The notes below the pieces were generated by a model. It saw nothing but the letters and a program-made list of their open reading frames with translations. It had not been told where the DNA came from and searched no databases. Below, piece by piece: positions 41,210 through 50,408 of a stretch of 64,000 nucleotides of DNA. Position numbers and translations under genes: made by a program. Origin of the DNA: Lachnospiraceae bacterium (lineage in GTDB: Bacteria; Bacillota; Clostridia; Lachnospirales; Lachnospiraceae); assembly GCA_022796475.1 (NCBI GenBank), contig JAAWIS010000003.1, positions 1 to 64,000 of the forward strand. Direction: 5' to 3'. The first letter of the stretch is position 1; the number at the start of each line of letters is the position of its first letter.

Positions 41210-42073
41210 TCAGATTGATTCCGGTATCAATTTCAGTACCAGAACCTGTGGCAGGTCATTCAAACGAATATTAATCGAATGGGTTCCAAGTCCTCTTCCT
41301 ACTATCATCCATTTTCCATCCTTAAAAAAGCTTCCGGAACACCATGGAACAAAAAACTGGTACTGAGGCGTCATTACCCCGCCAAGAAAGGGGAGCCTGA
41401 TGGTTCCTCCATGGAAATGCCCGGCCATCGTTAGATCTGCCCCCCAGTTTCTGGATTCTGCAAAATACATAGGCGAATGAATCAATAGAATTTGAAACCG
41501 TTTCCTGTCTGCATGGCCTAACTTTTTCTCCAAATAACCCTTTGGCATCCGGACCGGTCTTTCTAACAACAATTTTCTGTAAAAAGCAGGATGAAGATCC
41601 ACTCCCGACAAGTCGATCTCGCCAAATGGGATCCTGCGGTCCTTAAGCATAACAACTCCAAGCTTTGATGCTTTGCCCACAAGCCGCTCATAGCAGTTCC
41701 CATAAATTTCCCGTTCTCTGTAAAGCCGCATTTCATGGTTTCCCAGGCTGTAAAAAACTGGTGCAATTTTTGTCAGGCCTTCCAGAAGCCGGAATGGGGC
41801 TTCTAAATTTCCCATCCCTTTGCTTACCATCAAATCCCCGCCGATTAAAATCCCATCTGGTTTTTCCTGCCGAATCCCTTCCAAAAGCAGCCTGTTTTCT
41901 TTTCCAAATTCCTTATCATGGACATCGGTTATAAATACCAGCCTTTTTTCGCTGTGGATTTTTGGGGAAGAAATACACACTTCTTCCACTGTAAAATGAT
42001 TTTTTTCATATTCTGAACGAAAAAATAACCCTGCCCCTGCTGCTGCCAGCCCGGCTGCCAAAGCACCTCTCAT
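41210..42073 (-). CDS. YkuE-type calcineurin-like metallophosphoesterase
   Basis: Protein of 287 residues with an N-terminal hydrophobic anchor. The two-metal site is complete: ITDVHDKEFG, LIGGDLM, SLGNHEMRLY, LIHSPMYF and MAGHFHGGTIRLP. Such membrane-anchored phosphoesterases act at the cell surface or on lipids; the substrate is unknown. It follows the DUF6062 gene by 24 bases. A second ATG is not needed for the fold. Confidence 0.9.
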   Translation of the reverse strand: MRGALAAGLAAAGAGLFFRSEYEKNHFTVEEVCISSPKIHSEKRLVFITDVHDKEFGKENRLLLEGIRQEKPDGILIGGDLMVSKGMGNLEAPFRLLEGLTKIAPVFYSLGNHEMRLYREREIYGNCYERLVGKASKLGVVMLKDRRIPFGEIDLSGVDLHPAFYRKLLLERPVRMPKGYLEKKLGHADRKRFQILLIHSPMYFAESRNWGADLTMAGHFHGGTIRLPFLGGVMTPQYQFFVPWCSGSFFKDGKWMIVGRGLGTHSINIRLNDLPQVLVLKLIPESI

Positions 42074-42097
42074 AGCGTCCCGTCCTTATTGATTCAT

Positions 42098-42913
42098 TTA
42101 TTTCTGCTTAAATACCGGATCAGCCGGGTAGGTTCCCACCAGTTTCTGCATGGTTCTGGGAACCGCATCCCTGGAGGTTTTCCAGTCTGCATCCTGGTTT
42201 TGATAGTCAAACTTATCAATAAACCAGTCAATATCTGCCTGAATCCGATTTAAGTTTTCCTCCATAAGCTGGTACAGCACCGGAACCACTCTCCCAGCCT
42301 CCTGAGGAGAAAATTCCCCTTGACAAGCCTGAAGCAAATCGGAAAAATGAGGGAGGCAAAATCCTTTCGATGCTTTTAGCTGATCTAAAAACTCAGGCTC
42401 TGTCCGGATTAAATGAAGAAATGTCCGAATAATTTTCCCATACGTATCTTCAAATTTCTGGCATACATAGCAAGTATGTTCCGAAGCTTTCATCCAGTTT
42501 TTTCCGTCTTTTTCTTCACCTGCCGCCTTAGCCTCAGACCCCTGGGATCCTTTCAGTCTGGAAAACAGGGAAGGTTTTGTATGATAAATTCCTGCCACTG
42601 GGGCATTTCCTTTCGCCTGAGCCACAATTTTTCCCTTAGCCTGGGCTGATAGCTGCTTTCTTACAAGCTCCATCCTGGTTTTTAAAATCCAGGCATTTCC
42701 CAGGGAATTCCCATAGTCATACATTTTCTTTGTATGGTAACGGCAAAAGCCTGCCTGATCGGTAGCTGCCCGGATATCATCTTCCATATAGGAAGCCCCC
42801 AGCACAAAACTTATGGTATCCTGCTCAATTTTCCTCTCCAGGTAACAGCAGGGACATTCATCATTTTCCTTCAATGCATCCATTACTTCTATTGTGTACA
42901 GCTTTTCCTTCAT
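42098..42913 (-). CDS. DUF6062 family protein, cysteine-rich
   Basis: Protein of 271 residues of no known function that fits the DUF6062 family. It has two Cys/His clusters: CPCCYLERKI with GFCRYHTKKM, and CYVCQKFEDTYG with GFCLPHFSDLL, suggesting two zinc sites. The central region (about 110-145) is a variable Ala/Gly/Lys-rich loop. It is first gene of the operon that runs through the phosphoesterase to scpA and scpB, with a good promoter at 42971. Confidence 0.75.
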   Translation of the reverse strand: MKEKLYTIEVMDALKENDECPCCYLERKIEQDTISFVLGASYMEDDIRAATDQAGFCRYHTKKMYDYGNSLGNAWILKTRMELVRKQLSAQAKGKIVAQAKGNAPVAGIYHTKPSLFSRLKGSQGSEAKAAGEEKDGKNWMKASEHTCYVCQKFEDTYGKIIRTFLHLIRTEPEFLDQLKASKGFCLPHFSDLLQACQGEFSPQEAGRVVPVLYQLMEENLNRIQADIDWFIDKFDYQNQDADWKTSRDAVPRTMQKLVGTYPADPVFKQK

Positions 42914-42970
42914 TTATCATTCCTTCTTCCCCTGAGATCATTCTCATATGTTCGGATCCCTAATTCTACC

Positions 42971-43000
42971 ATTATACATGGATAAATGCTGCGTTGTAAA
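42971..43000 (-). promoter_or_regulatory. Promoter of the DUF6062-scpAB operon
   Basis: On the minus strand TTTACA (complement of 42995-43000), 18 bases, TATAAT (complement of 42971-42976). It ends about 58 bp before the ATG at 42913. In the 42914-43438 gap the remainder is A/T-rich and holds the repeat at 43256; a TATACT near 43169 might serve glgX but lacks a good -35. Confidence 0.65.
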
Positions 43001-43255
43001 GCAAAAACGAATTTAGCCTGCGGAATTTCTCTGCTTCTGACAGGTTACTTCTTTGGAGATAAATTCCAGATAATTTGGGATAAATTTGAAAAAATACAAG
43101 AAATTCAGGTAATTCGCGTAAATTTATCTAATTTTGTCAAATTCTCTTTCCTGTTCGCGGATAATATGTTATACTGATTCTATAGGACAATATATTTTCG
43201 CAATACCAAATGACATCATGTGTACTGTAATCCCTCCGGCAATTTGCTGAACTAA

Positions 43256-43413
43256 TGTACTCTAAGAGTTATTTGTGCCTGATTTTGTGAAATGACTTTT
43301 TGTCAGATGTACATAAATTTATACGGCGTATATGGAACGTATATTGATTAAATTTATGTGCGTATGACGGAAAATCAGCCGTAAAAACAGGTACAGAATA
43401 GATTCTGAGAGTG
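43256..43413. repeat. 158-bp nested palindromic element upstream of glgX
   Basis: Outer ends TGTACTCTAAGA (from 43256) and TTCTGAGAGTGCA (to about 43413) are inverted. Inside are inverted CTGATTTT/AAAATCAG (43279-43286 and 43371-43378) and ACATAAATTTA/TAAATTTATGT (43311-43321 and 43349-43359). Partial copies occur at 35228 and 39017. It lies in the glgX 5' region and would fold into a long cruciform or RNA hairpin. Confidence 0.7.
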
Positions 43414-43438
43414 CATCTAACCTGAAAGGAGGAACCAA

Positions 43439-45565
43439 ATGAAAGTATCACCGCAAACAGTAGCGCTAACTACCCCCATCTCCGTAGAGCCCACCGCTGT
43501 TATCGCAGGTTTTCCGGTCAGACCGGGACTGTTTGATACCAACGGCGCCATGGCTTTAGAAGATGGGGTTAATTTCACCATCCATACCTGCTATGGAACA
43601 AGCTGCGAACTTCTTCTCTTCCACTTAGGAGGAGATGAGCCTTATGCAGTGATCCCATTTCCTGAATCTTACCGGGTGGGAGATGTGTATTCTATGATTG
43701 TATTCGGTTTAAAAATCGAAGAATTTGAATACGCATACCGGATAGACGGCCCTTACGATCCAAAAAACGGACTGATTTTTAACAAAAATTCAATTTTACT
43801 AGATCCTTATGCCCGAACCGTTACCGGGCAGAAACACTGGGGCGTAAACAAAGAGCACTTTTATCATGCCCAGGTAGTAAAAGATACCTTTGACTGGGGC
43901 GAAATGCCACAGTCTACAAAAGAATTAAGCGATCTGGTAATTTATGAGCTTCATGTTCGCGGCTTTACCATTCATCATACCTCTGGCGTTACCCATAAAG
44001 GAACCTTCGCCGGGCTGATGGAAAAAATACCCTATTTAAAAGAGCTTGGAGTCAATGCTGTAGAACTGATGCCAATTTTTGAATTTGATGAAAATATGAA
44101 CGCCCGGGAAATTGACGGCAAAAAACTTTTGGATTATTGGGGCTACAACACAGTAGGTTTCTTTGCCCCTAACACCAGCTATGCTTCTTCCAAAGAGCGG
44201 ACCAGAGAAGGACTGGAGCTAAAAGAGCTGATCCGTGCCCTCCATGACAATAATATCGAAGTCATACTGGATGTGGTATTTAACCACACTGCTGAGGGCA
44301 ATGAAAAAGGCCCTTCTTTCTGCTTTAAAGGGCTGGATAATAAAGTATACTACATGCTGACGCCTGATGGGAATTACTATAATTTCAGCGGCTGCGGCAA
44401 CACCTTAAACTGCAACCATCCCATTGTCCATCAATTAATTTTAGAATGCCTTCGGTACTGGACCGTTAATTACCGGGTAGACGGCTTTCGTTTTGACTTA
44501 GCCAGCATCCTTGGCCGGAATGAAAACGGCTCTCCTATGAATAACCCGCCGCTTCTTCGCAGTCTGGCCTTTGACCCCATGCTTGCCAATGTAAAATTGA
44601 TTGCAGAAGCATGGGATGCGGGAGGCATGTACCAGGTAGGAAGCTTTCCGGCTGCCAAACGGTGGGCTGAGTGGAACGGACGTTACCGTGACGCTATCCG
44701 GGGCTTTTTAAAAGGAGATAACTGGGAAGCATGGAATGCTGCCTGGAGTATTTCCGGATCCGGCGACTTATACGGCGGATTTTCACCAGATTATGACGGC
44801 GACTATGCCGGATATAATTCCTGCATTAATTTTTTAACCTGCCATGACGGGTTTACCCTTCACGATCTGTATTCCTATAATGAAAAGCATAATGAAGCCA
44901 ATGGCTGGGACAATACAGACGGCGCTAATGATAACCGAAGCTGGAACTGCGGAATTGAAGGAGAAACAAATGATCCTGAGGTGCTATCACTCCGCCGACG
45001 CATGATCCGCAATGCCTGCGCTGTCCTTATGTGCAGCCGCGGCACTCCCATGTTCCTGGCTGGAGATGAATTCGGCAACACCCAGTACGGCAACAACAAC
45101 TGCTACTGCCAGGATAACGAAATTTCCTGGCTGGACTGGAGCTTCCTTGAAAAAAACCGTGATTTATTTGAGTTTTTTCAGTTTATGATTGAATTCCGCT
45201 TCCAGCATCCGGTTATCCGAAAGCGGCTTCCGGATGCTATCTGCGGCATGGAACCGCTGCACACCCACAATATCAATGCAGCAGACACCACAATCCCAAG
45301 AGATGCCAGAACCTTGTCTGTCTGTTTTGCCGGTTACAATCCAGAAACCGGAAGGGATGATTTAGTATACGTATCAGTAAATACCTACTGGAACGATGTC
45401 CACATTACCCTGCCAAACCCCATGACTTCCGGACACTGGCATTTATATGTCAATACCTATGGTGACGGACAAAACCGATATTTCTACCGGGGCAAAGATG
45501 CCGTCCGGATTGACGGGGAATTTATTCTTCGTCCCCGGTCAGTAGCTGTATTTGCAGTTCGGTAA
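43439..45565 (+). CDS. glgX: Glycogen debranching enzyme / isoamylase-type (GH13_11)
   Basis: Glycoside hydrolase of 708 residues cutting alpha-1,6 branches in glycogen. An N-terminal CBM48 domain (about residues 20-140) leads into the GH13 barrel with region I DVVFNHTAEGN, region II GFRFDLASILG (nucleophile Asp), region III LIAEAWDAGGMY (acid Glu) and region IV FLTCHDGFTL. Length is normal. AAAGGAGG is ideally spaced. It is a single gene followed by a strong terminator. No other glycogen genes lie in the window. Confidence 0.95.
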   Translation: MKVSPQTVALTTPISVEPTAVIAGFPVRPGLFDTNGAMALEDGVNFTIHTCYGTSCELLLFHLGGDEPYAVIPFPESYRVGDVYSMIVFGLKIEEFEYAYRIDGPYDPKNGLIFNKNSILLDPYARTVTGQKHWGVNKEHFYHAQVVKDTFDWGEMPQSTKELSDLVIYELHVRGFTIHHTSGVTHKGTFAGLMEKIPYLKELGVNAVELMPIFEFDENMNAREIDGKKLLDYWGYNTVGFFAPNTSYASSKERTREGLELKELIRALHDNNIEVILDVVFNHTAEGNEKGPSFCFKGLDNKVYYMLTPDGNYYNFSGCGNTLNCNHPIVHQLILECLRYWTVNYRVDGFRFDLASILGRNENGSPMNNPPLLRSLAFDPMLANVKLIAEAWDAGGMYQVGSFPAAKRWAEWNGRYRDAIRGFLKGDNWEAWNAAWSISGSGDLYGGFSPDYDGDYAGYNSCINFLTCHDGFTLHDLYSYNEKHNEANGWDNTDGANDNRSWNCGIEGETNDPEVLSLRRRMIRNACAVLMCSRGTPMFLAGDEFGNTQYGNNNCYCQDNEISWLDWSFLEKNRDLFEFFQFMIEFRFQHPVIRKRLPDAICGMEPLHTHNINAADTTIPRDARTLSVCFAGYNPETGRDDLVYVSVNTYWNDVHITLPNPMTSGHWHLYVNTYGDGQNRYFYRGKDAVRIDGEFILRPRSVAVFAVR

Positions 45566-45624
45566 ACCCGTTCTGCTAAAGCAGATATGGTGAATGAAAC
45601 GTATGGCCGTCACAAAGCTGTTGG

Positions 45625-45660
45625 AAAAAGGGAGCCTTGCTTTCGCACTGCTCCCTTTTT
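45625..45660 (+). terminator. Terminator after glgX
   Basis: AAAAAGGGAGC (45625-45635) pairs perfectly with GCTCCCTTTTT (45650-45660) around a 14-base loop; the T-run is part of the stem and continues. It may also help end the convergent carboxypeptidase transcript. Confidence 0.85.
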
Positions 45661-45779
45661 ATTCCCTATTTATCATAAGCTGTATTGAAACATTATGATG
45701 GATCTTTCATGCTGTTCTTATGAAACATTTGCAAAACCCTTTTCCAGATGCCAGTTCAGCAATTGCCTATGTACCCGAT

Positions 45780-47114
45780 TTATGGCTGCCAGGCTCCGTC
45801 CGGCCCCACATAATATCCGTCCGGGGTTGTTGTATTGGTCAGCATACTGCCGTCCTCTCCCAAATAATACCAGTTCTCACCTGACTTCACCCAATTACTG
45901 GTAATCACATCACCGGACACCTCAATATAGTACCAGCTATCGCCGGTCTGCTGCCAGCCAGTTCTGATTTCAGACCCTGGCGCAGGTATAACCGGACATT
46001 CCTGAGCCGTTTGATCTGACACGGCTTCGTTTGATCCAGCGCCAGTTCCGCCGGAAGCTGCCAGTGCAAACCCATAATCCAGCATTGCCCGGGTATCGGT
46101 GTAGTGGGTCCCTCCTGCTTTCATCACCACTGCCACCAGACGCACCCCGTCCTTTTCCACACAGGTTACCAATGTATTTTTTGCCTTTGATGTATATCCG
46201 GTTTTCCCTCCTACCATGCCAGGGTAGTAGCGGGAATCGGTGGGATAATTCATCTTGTGCCCCATGGTAATCACTTTTGCCTGGCTTTTTAAGGTAGCCG
46301 GCATCTGGTATGAAGTTGTGGTGGAAATCTTTGATAAAACCGGATTGGCATAGGCAGCCCGTGCAATTAACGCCATATCGTAAGGCGTAGTTACATGAGC
46401 ATCATTGTTAAGTCCGTTAGGATTTACAAAATTAGTTCCGGTACAGCCAAGTTGGGCTGCCCTGGCATTCATCTGCTGAGCGAAGGCCTCTGTGCTTCCT
46501 GCCATGTGCTCTGCCAAACCATTTGCAACTTCATTTGCCGACTTTAAAAGCAGGGCGTACAAGCACTGTTCTACTGTAAGCTGATCCCCGGCTGTCAGGT
46601 TAAGGGTAACAGCGCCGGATTCCAGATTTGTGGTAGCACGTTCAGAAAACGTAACTATGTCGTTTAAATTACAGTTTTCTATAGTAAGAAGCGCTGTCAT
46701 TACCTTAGTGATGCTTGCCGGGAAAAATTGATTATGGGCATTCTTTTCAAAAAGGATCTGTCCTGTAGAGCAGTCTAATAAAACTGCCCCTTCTGCTTCC
46801 ACTGTTGGAAGAGTCAGTACTGTTTCCCCTGCCTGGTTTTCGGTTCCTTCCCGGGGCTGTCCCGTTTCATTTCCCGGCTGGCCGGCTTCCACCTCCGGCG
46901 TCTGGGCAGTGCCGGAGCCTGGCTGCTGACCAGATACCATTCCTGCCGGATCTCCCGGCCATGTTCCCGGATAGCCTGGATTGAAACCGCCAGTAATTCC
47001 GGATGTGGTTCCAGTTAAGGGATTCGGCGGGATGTACTCTTCTCCAAATACCATATTGGTACATAATATACTGATCGCCACGCCAAGACAAAGCAATCTC
47101 TTTCTTTTTTTCAT
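45780..47114 (-). CDS. D-alanyl-D-alanine carboxypeptidase with cell-wall-binding repeats
   Basis: Secreted serine carboxypeptidase of 444 residues trimming peptidoglycan stem peptides. A signal peptide (about 1-24) is followed by a Pro/Gly/Gln-rich linker to about 100, then the DacF/PBP5-like domain with active-site SITK (Ser134, Lys137), SAN in LLKSANEVANG and KTG in VGGKTGYTSK. The last 60 residues form cell-wall-binding repeats (SWYYIEVSG, NWYYLGEDGSM, GYYVGPDGAW) of the choline-binding type. The gene is divergent from a second carboxypeptidase at 47321. Confidence 0.93.
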   Translation of the reverse strand: MKKRKRLLCLGVAISILCTNMVFGEEYIPPNPLTGTTSGITGGFNPGYPGTWPGDPAGMVSGQQPGSGTAQTPEVEAGQPGNETGQPREGTENQAGETVLTLPTVEAEGAVLLDCSTGQILFEKNAHNQFFPASITKVMTALLTIENCNLNDIVTFSERATTNLESGAVTLNLTAGDQLTVEQCLYALLLKSANEVANGLAEHMAGSTEAFAQQMNARAAQLGCTGTNFVNPNGLNNDAHVTTPYDMALIARAAYANPVLSKISTTTSYQMPATLKSQAKVITMGHKMNYPTDSRYYPGMVGGKTGYTSKAKNTLVTCVEKDGVRLVAVVMKAGGTHYTDTRAMLDYGFALAASGGTGAGSNEAVSDQTAQECPVIPAPGSEIRTGWQQTGDSWYYIEVSGDVITSNWVKSGENWYYLGEDGSMLTNTTTPDGYYVGPDGAWQP

Positions 47115-47320
47115 GCGTATCCTCCTCTATATTCTGTCCTGCACTCATTTCTTTCTTGGTCCAGTATAACATAAAATCCTGATTCTGTTATATTATTCTG
47201 CTTACAATTTTTTAACATTTCTATTGCAGAAGATTTCTCCCGGTGTACAGCAGGCTCAACTGGCATATCTGCCAAAAATTCTCCATAAACTAGAAAGAGA
47301 AATTTAAAACGGAGCAAACC

Positions 47321-48652
47321 ATGAAACCGATTTCCCATATCTTCCTAACATTCCTGCTGACCTTCACTCTTACATTCCAGCCAGCCCTTTCCTTCCCCTC
47401 CCTGTTTTCTTCTGCAGCGGCTGCTAAAACAGCAAATACCAAACCGGACTTAACCGGACAGCCCCAGGATGCTGTTTTTGCCAATGCCCAGGTTTCGCCC
47501 TCCCTTGACAACGGTCCGGAAATCACCGCTCCTTCTGCTCTTTTAATGGAAGCCTCCACCGGGCAGGTTTTATATGAAAAAAATGCCGACGAGCCAAGAA
47601 GCCCTGCCAGCATTACGAAAATTATGACTCTGCTGCTGATTTTTGATGCACTGGAATCGGGAAAAATCCAGATGACCGATTCCGTTACTACCAGCGCGTA
47701 TGCCAAATCTATGGGGGGATCCCAGGTTTTTCTGGAAGAGGGGGAGATCCAGTCTGTGGAAACCCTGATTAAATGTATTGTAATTGCCTCCGGCAATGAT
47801 GCCTCTGTAGCCATGGCTGAATATATCGCCGGAAGCGAGGCCGAATTTGTTAAACAGATGAATGAGCGGGCTGCTGGCTTAGGAATGGAAAATACCCATT
47901 TTGAAGACTGCTGCGGCCTTACCGACTCTCTAACCCATGTTACCACTGCCAGAGATATTGCCTTAATGAGCCGCGAATTAATAAACCGTTACCCTCAAAT
48001 TCACAACTACTCCACAATCTGGATGGATACTATCACCCACGTAACCAAGCAGGGAACTAAGGAATTCGGCCTTTCCAACACGAATAAGCTGTTAAAAATG
48101 GCCGCCAATTTTACGGTTACCGGATTAAAAACCGGATCTACTTCCTTAGCCAAATACTGCTTTTCCGGAACTGCAGAAAAAGACGGGATTCGGTTAATTG
48201 CTTCTATTATGGCCGCTCCTGACTACAAAGCCAGATTCGCAGATGCTTTAACCTTATTAAACTACGGCTATGCCAACTGCCGCATGTACCAGGATACTCA
48301 GATGCCGCCTCTTCCTCAAATACCAGTGAAAAACGGAAAAGAAGATATGGTTTCCTTAGTCTATGACGGCACCTTTTCCTATCTGAGCCTGAAAGGAGAA
48401 GACTTTTCTGCCATCGAAAAGGATCTGGTGGTTCAGGAATTCGCTGAAGCCCCTATTCAGGCCGGGGATCAGGCCGGTTGGCTCAGCTACCATTTAAACG
48501 GCACAAAAATCGGCCAAATCCCTGTCCGCTTTCAAACCAGTGTAGAAAAAGCCTCTTTCACAGACTATTTTAACGGTTTAATTCATATGTGGCTCCTGGG
48601 AAATGAAACAGCGCCTTCCGCTTCCCCTTTTTCCATCTCCCTTTCGCCTTAA
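47321..48652 (+). CDS. D-alanyl-D-alanine carboxypeptidase (DacF/PBP5-like)
   Basis: Secreted carboxypeptidase of 443 residues. It has a signal peptide to about residue 36, SITK in SPASITKIMTL, SGN in VIASGNDASVAM, and KTG in TGLKTGSTSLAK, all correctly ordered. A C-terminal beta-rich PBP5_C-like domain and a hydrophobic, probably membrane-associating segment (FNGLIHMWLLGNE) follow. It is divergent from the wall-binding paralogue at 45780, 206 bp apart, and its stop abuts the convergent deacetylase stop. In many Clostridia a dacF gene lies close to scpAB, as here. Confidence 0.93.
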   Translation: MKPISHIFLTFLLTFTLTFQPALSFPSLFSSAAAAKTANTKPDLTGQPQDAVFANAQVSPSLDNGPEITAPSALLMEASTGQVLYEKNADEPRSPASITKIMTLLLIFDALESGKIQMTDSVTTSAYAKSMGGSQVFLEEGEIQSVETLIKCIVIASGNDASVAMAEYIAGSEAEFVKQMNERAAGLGMENTHFEDCCGLTDSLTHVTTARDIALMSRELINRYPQIHNYSTIWMDTITHVTKQGTKEFGLSNTNKLLKMAANFTVTGLKTGSTSLAKYCFSGTAEKDGIRLIASIMAAPDYKARFADALTLLNYGYANCRMYQDTQMPPLPQIPVKNGKEDMVSLVYDGTFSYLSLKGEDFSAIEKDLVVQEFAEAPIQAGDQAGWLSYHLNGTKIGQIPVRFQTSVEKASFTDYFNGLIHMWLLGNETAPSASPFSISLSP

Positions 48653-50278
48653 TTAGTCCCACTCTACCGGAGTCGGACGGTCCCAGTCAAATACATCCTC
48701 TGAACGGAATAAATCATCCAGCCTTCTCTTTCCGCTTCCGCCTTCCTGGGCTGCAGCAATATCCTGCCACATCCGGTAGCCGTCCAGGTTACGGCGACCC
48801 TGACGCAGATATGTGCTTCCAAGCTGTACCCAGTTCTGGCTGGAGTCTACATTGCAGAAATACCGGAATCCAACATTATAAAGATACGCGAAGCGCTCAT
48901 TGTCAAAGCCATAAGAATGCCAGTCCGCAATATCTCCTCCAAAGGGATACAAAATAATATCCGTAGGGCCAATTAAAGACTCTACCTCTGTTTCCCATTT
49001 ATCCGTATCTGCCCGGAAGTCTTCTATATCAATCGTTCCCAGATTGCGGTGCCCCCAGCTATGAGAGGCCAATTCCCAGCCATTGTCCCGCAGGCACTGT
49101 GCTACCGCTGTTGCCTGCTGGCGATCCGCTTCATAATTGGGATTCTTTTCCCGGTAAGAAGCCGCCGTGCGGTATCCTAAAATCCCTTCATATCCGGTAA
49201 ATGCAATCACTGCCCTTGCACCTTTGTAGGAAAAGTCCGGATGCTCATTAATAAACTCTTCCAAAATGGGAACCAGATCATATGCTCCTACTGATACCGT
49301 ACCGTCATCCATTATCATCTCACAGGTAGGCTTGCCGTCCTGACCGATAATAATCCGGCTGGCAAAGCCATCTCCATCCATATAAGGATAATAGCAAACA
49401 TCATCCTGGGACATAACAATTGGTTTCTTCCCTTCCGGAAGCATAATTCTTCCCTTAACCATCTTTGCTCTGCCGTTTTCATCTTGCTCTTCATGAGCCA
49501 TATCGTGAAGCCGGACCAAAACATATCCTCTGTTATAAAGCTCCAGCAAAATCTTGTCAAACTCGCTCTTTGTGGTCATAACCTGATTATAGCCTTTTGT
49601 ATCGGAATCCCCATCAAAGGCTTTTTCATTATCCATTATAATCGAATGGAAAAATACATGAGGAATTTGATTAATATCCTGTTCCACTAAAGTGGTTTTA
49701 ATAGATTCATAATTGGCGATTGCCGCTGCTGCTTCCTCAGAAGAGGCAAACTCGCTGTTTCCGGAAATCAGTGCAATCGCTCCGTCATAATCATAACCGG
49801 CCGCCAAACGCTCCGCCCGGGAAAGCAAATCCGCAAGCCGCCCTCCAGGTGTGGTAAGATCCGGTTCTCCATTGGAAGGATCCCCTTCATCCCCTTGCCC
49901 GGAAGACAGAATCAGTTCGGTTTCTCCCTCACCATCTGTATTTTCCCCTTCCGAAATTGTTCCTTCTGCAGGAAGGGATTCGGAAGATGATACCACATCG
50001 GTTCCTTCTTTTCCACTAAATAAATTTTTTACCCATGCGACTACGCCGCCTTTTTTCTTTTGTCCTTCCTCTCCAGCTTTTCCTTCCGCGCCAATCTCTA
50101 TCGTTTCTGCATTCTGTCCGTTTCCTTTGAAATGGCCGTAAACCGAAATAGACACTGCTAACATTACAAGAAACAAGGCGCTGTACAGGATGAGCAGTTT
50201 GCGCTTTCGCCTTTGCCGTTCTCTCATCAGCCGATATCGGCGACGTTTCAAAATTGTTTCATAATTCGATTCATTCAT
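48653..50278 (-). CDS. Membrane-anchored polysaccharide deacetylase family protein
   Basis: Protein of 541 residues. A short basic N-terminus and one transmembrane segment (about 27-47) anchor a long acidic, Ser/Gly/Glu-rich linker to about 165 and an extracellular NodB-like domain. The metal-binding SHSWGHRNLG is clear, and the catalytic aspartate motif appears as MSQDDVCYYPY rather than TFDD. A C-terminal ILYPFGGDIADW block completes the barrel. It probably deacetylates a cell-wall or capsule polymer. It ends base-to-base with the convergent carboxypeptidase gene. Confidence 0.86.
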   Translation of the reverse strand: MNESNYETILKRRRYRLMRERQRRKRKLLILYSALFLVMLAVSISVYGHFKGNGQNAETIEIGAEGKAGEEGQKKKGGVVAWVKNLFSGKEGTDVVSSSESLPAEGTISEGENTDGEGETELILSSGQGDEGDPSNGEPDLTTPGGRLADLLSRAERLAAGYDYDGAIALISGNSEFASSEEAAAAIANYESIKTTLVEQDINQIPHVFFHSIIMDNEKAFDGDSDTKGYNQVMTTKSEFDKILLELYNRGYVLVRLHDMAHEEQDENGRAKMVKGRIMLPEGKKPIVMSQDDVCYYPYMDGDGFASRIIIGQDGKPTCEMIMDDGTVSVGAYDLVPILEEFINEHPDFSYKGARAVIAFTGYEGILGYRTAASYREKNPNYEADRQQATAVAQCLRDNGWELASHSWGHRNLGTIDIEDFRADTDKWETEVESLIGPTDIILYPFGGDIADWHSYGFDNERFAYLYNVGFRYFCNVDSSQNWVQLGSTYLRQGRRNLDGYRMWQDIAAAQEGGSGKRRLDDLFRSEDVFDWDRPTPVEWD

Positions 50279-50408
50279 ATTATCTGTCCTTGCTCAACTA
50301 CACCGTCTGTCAGAATCTTTTCTGATTCTTTCGTGTCCTTTCTTTTTTCTACTCATACCCCTGGTGTTCTGCTTTCCAATTATATCCAAAATTTATCGTT
50401 TTATGCCT

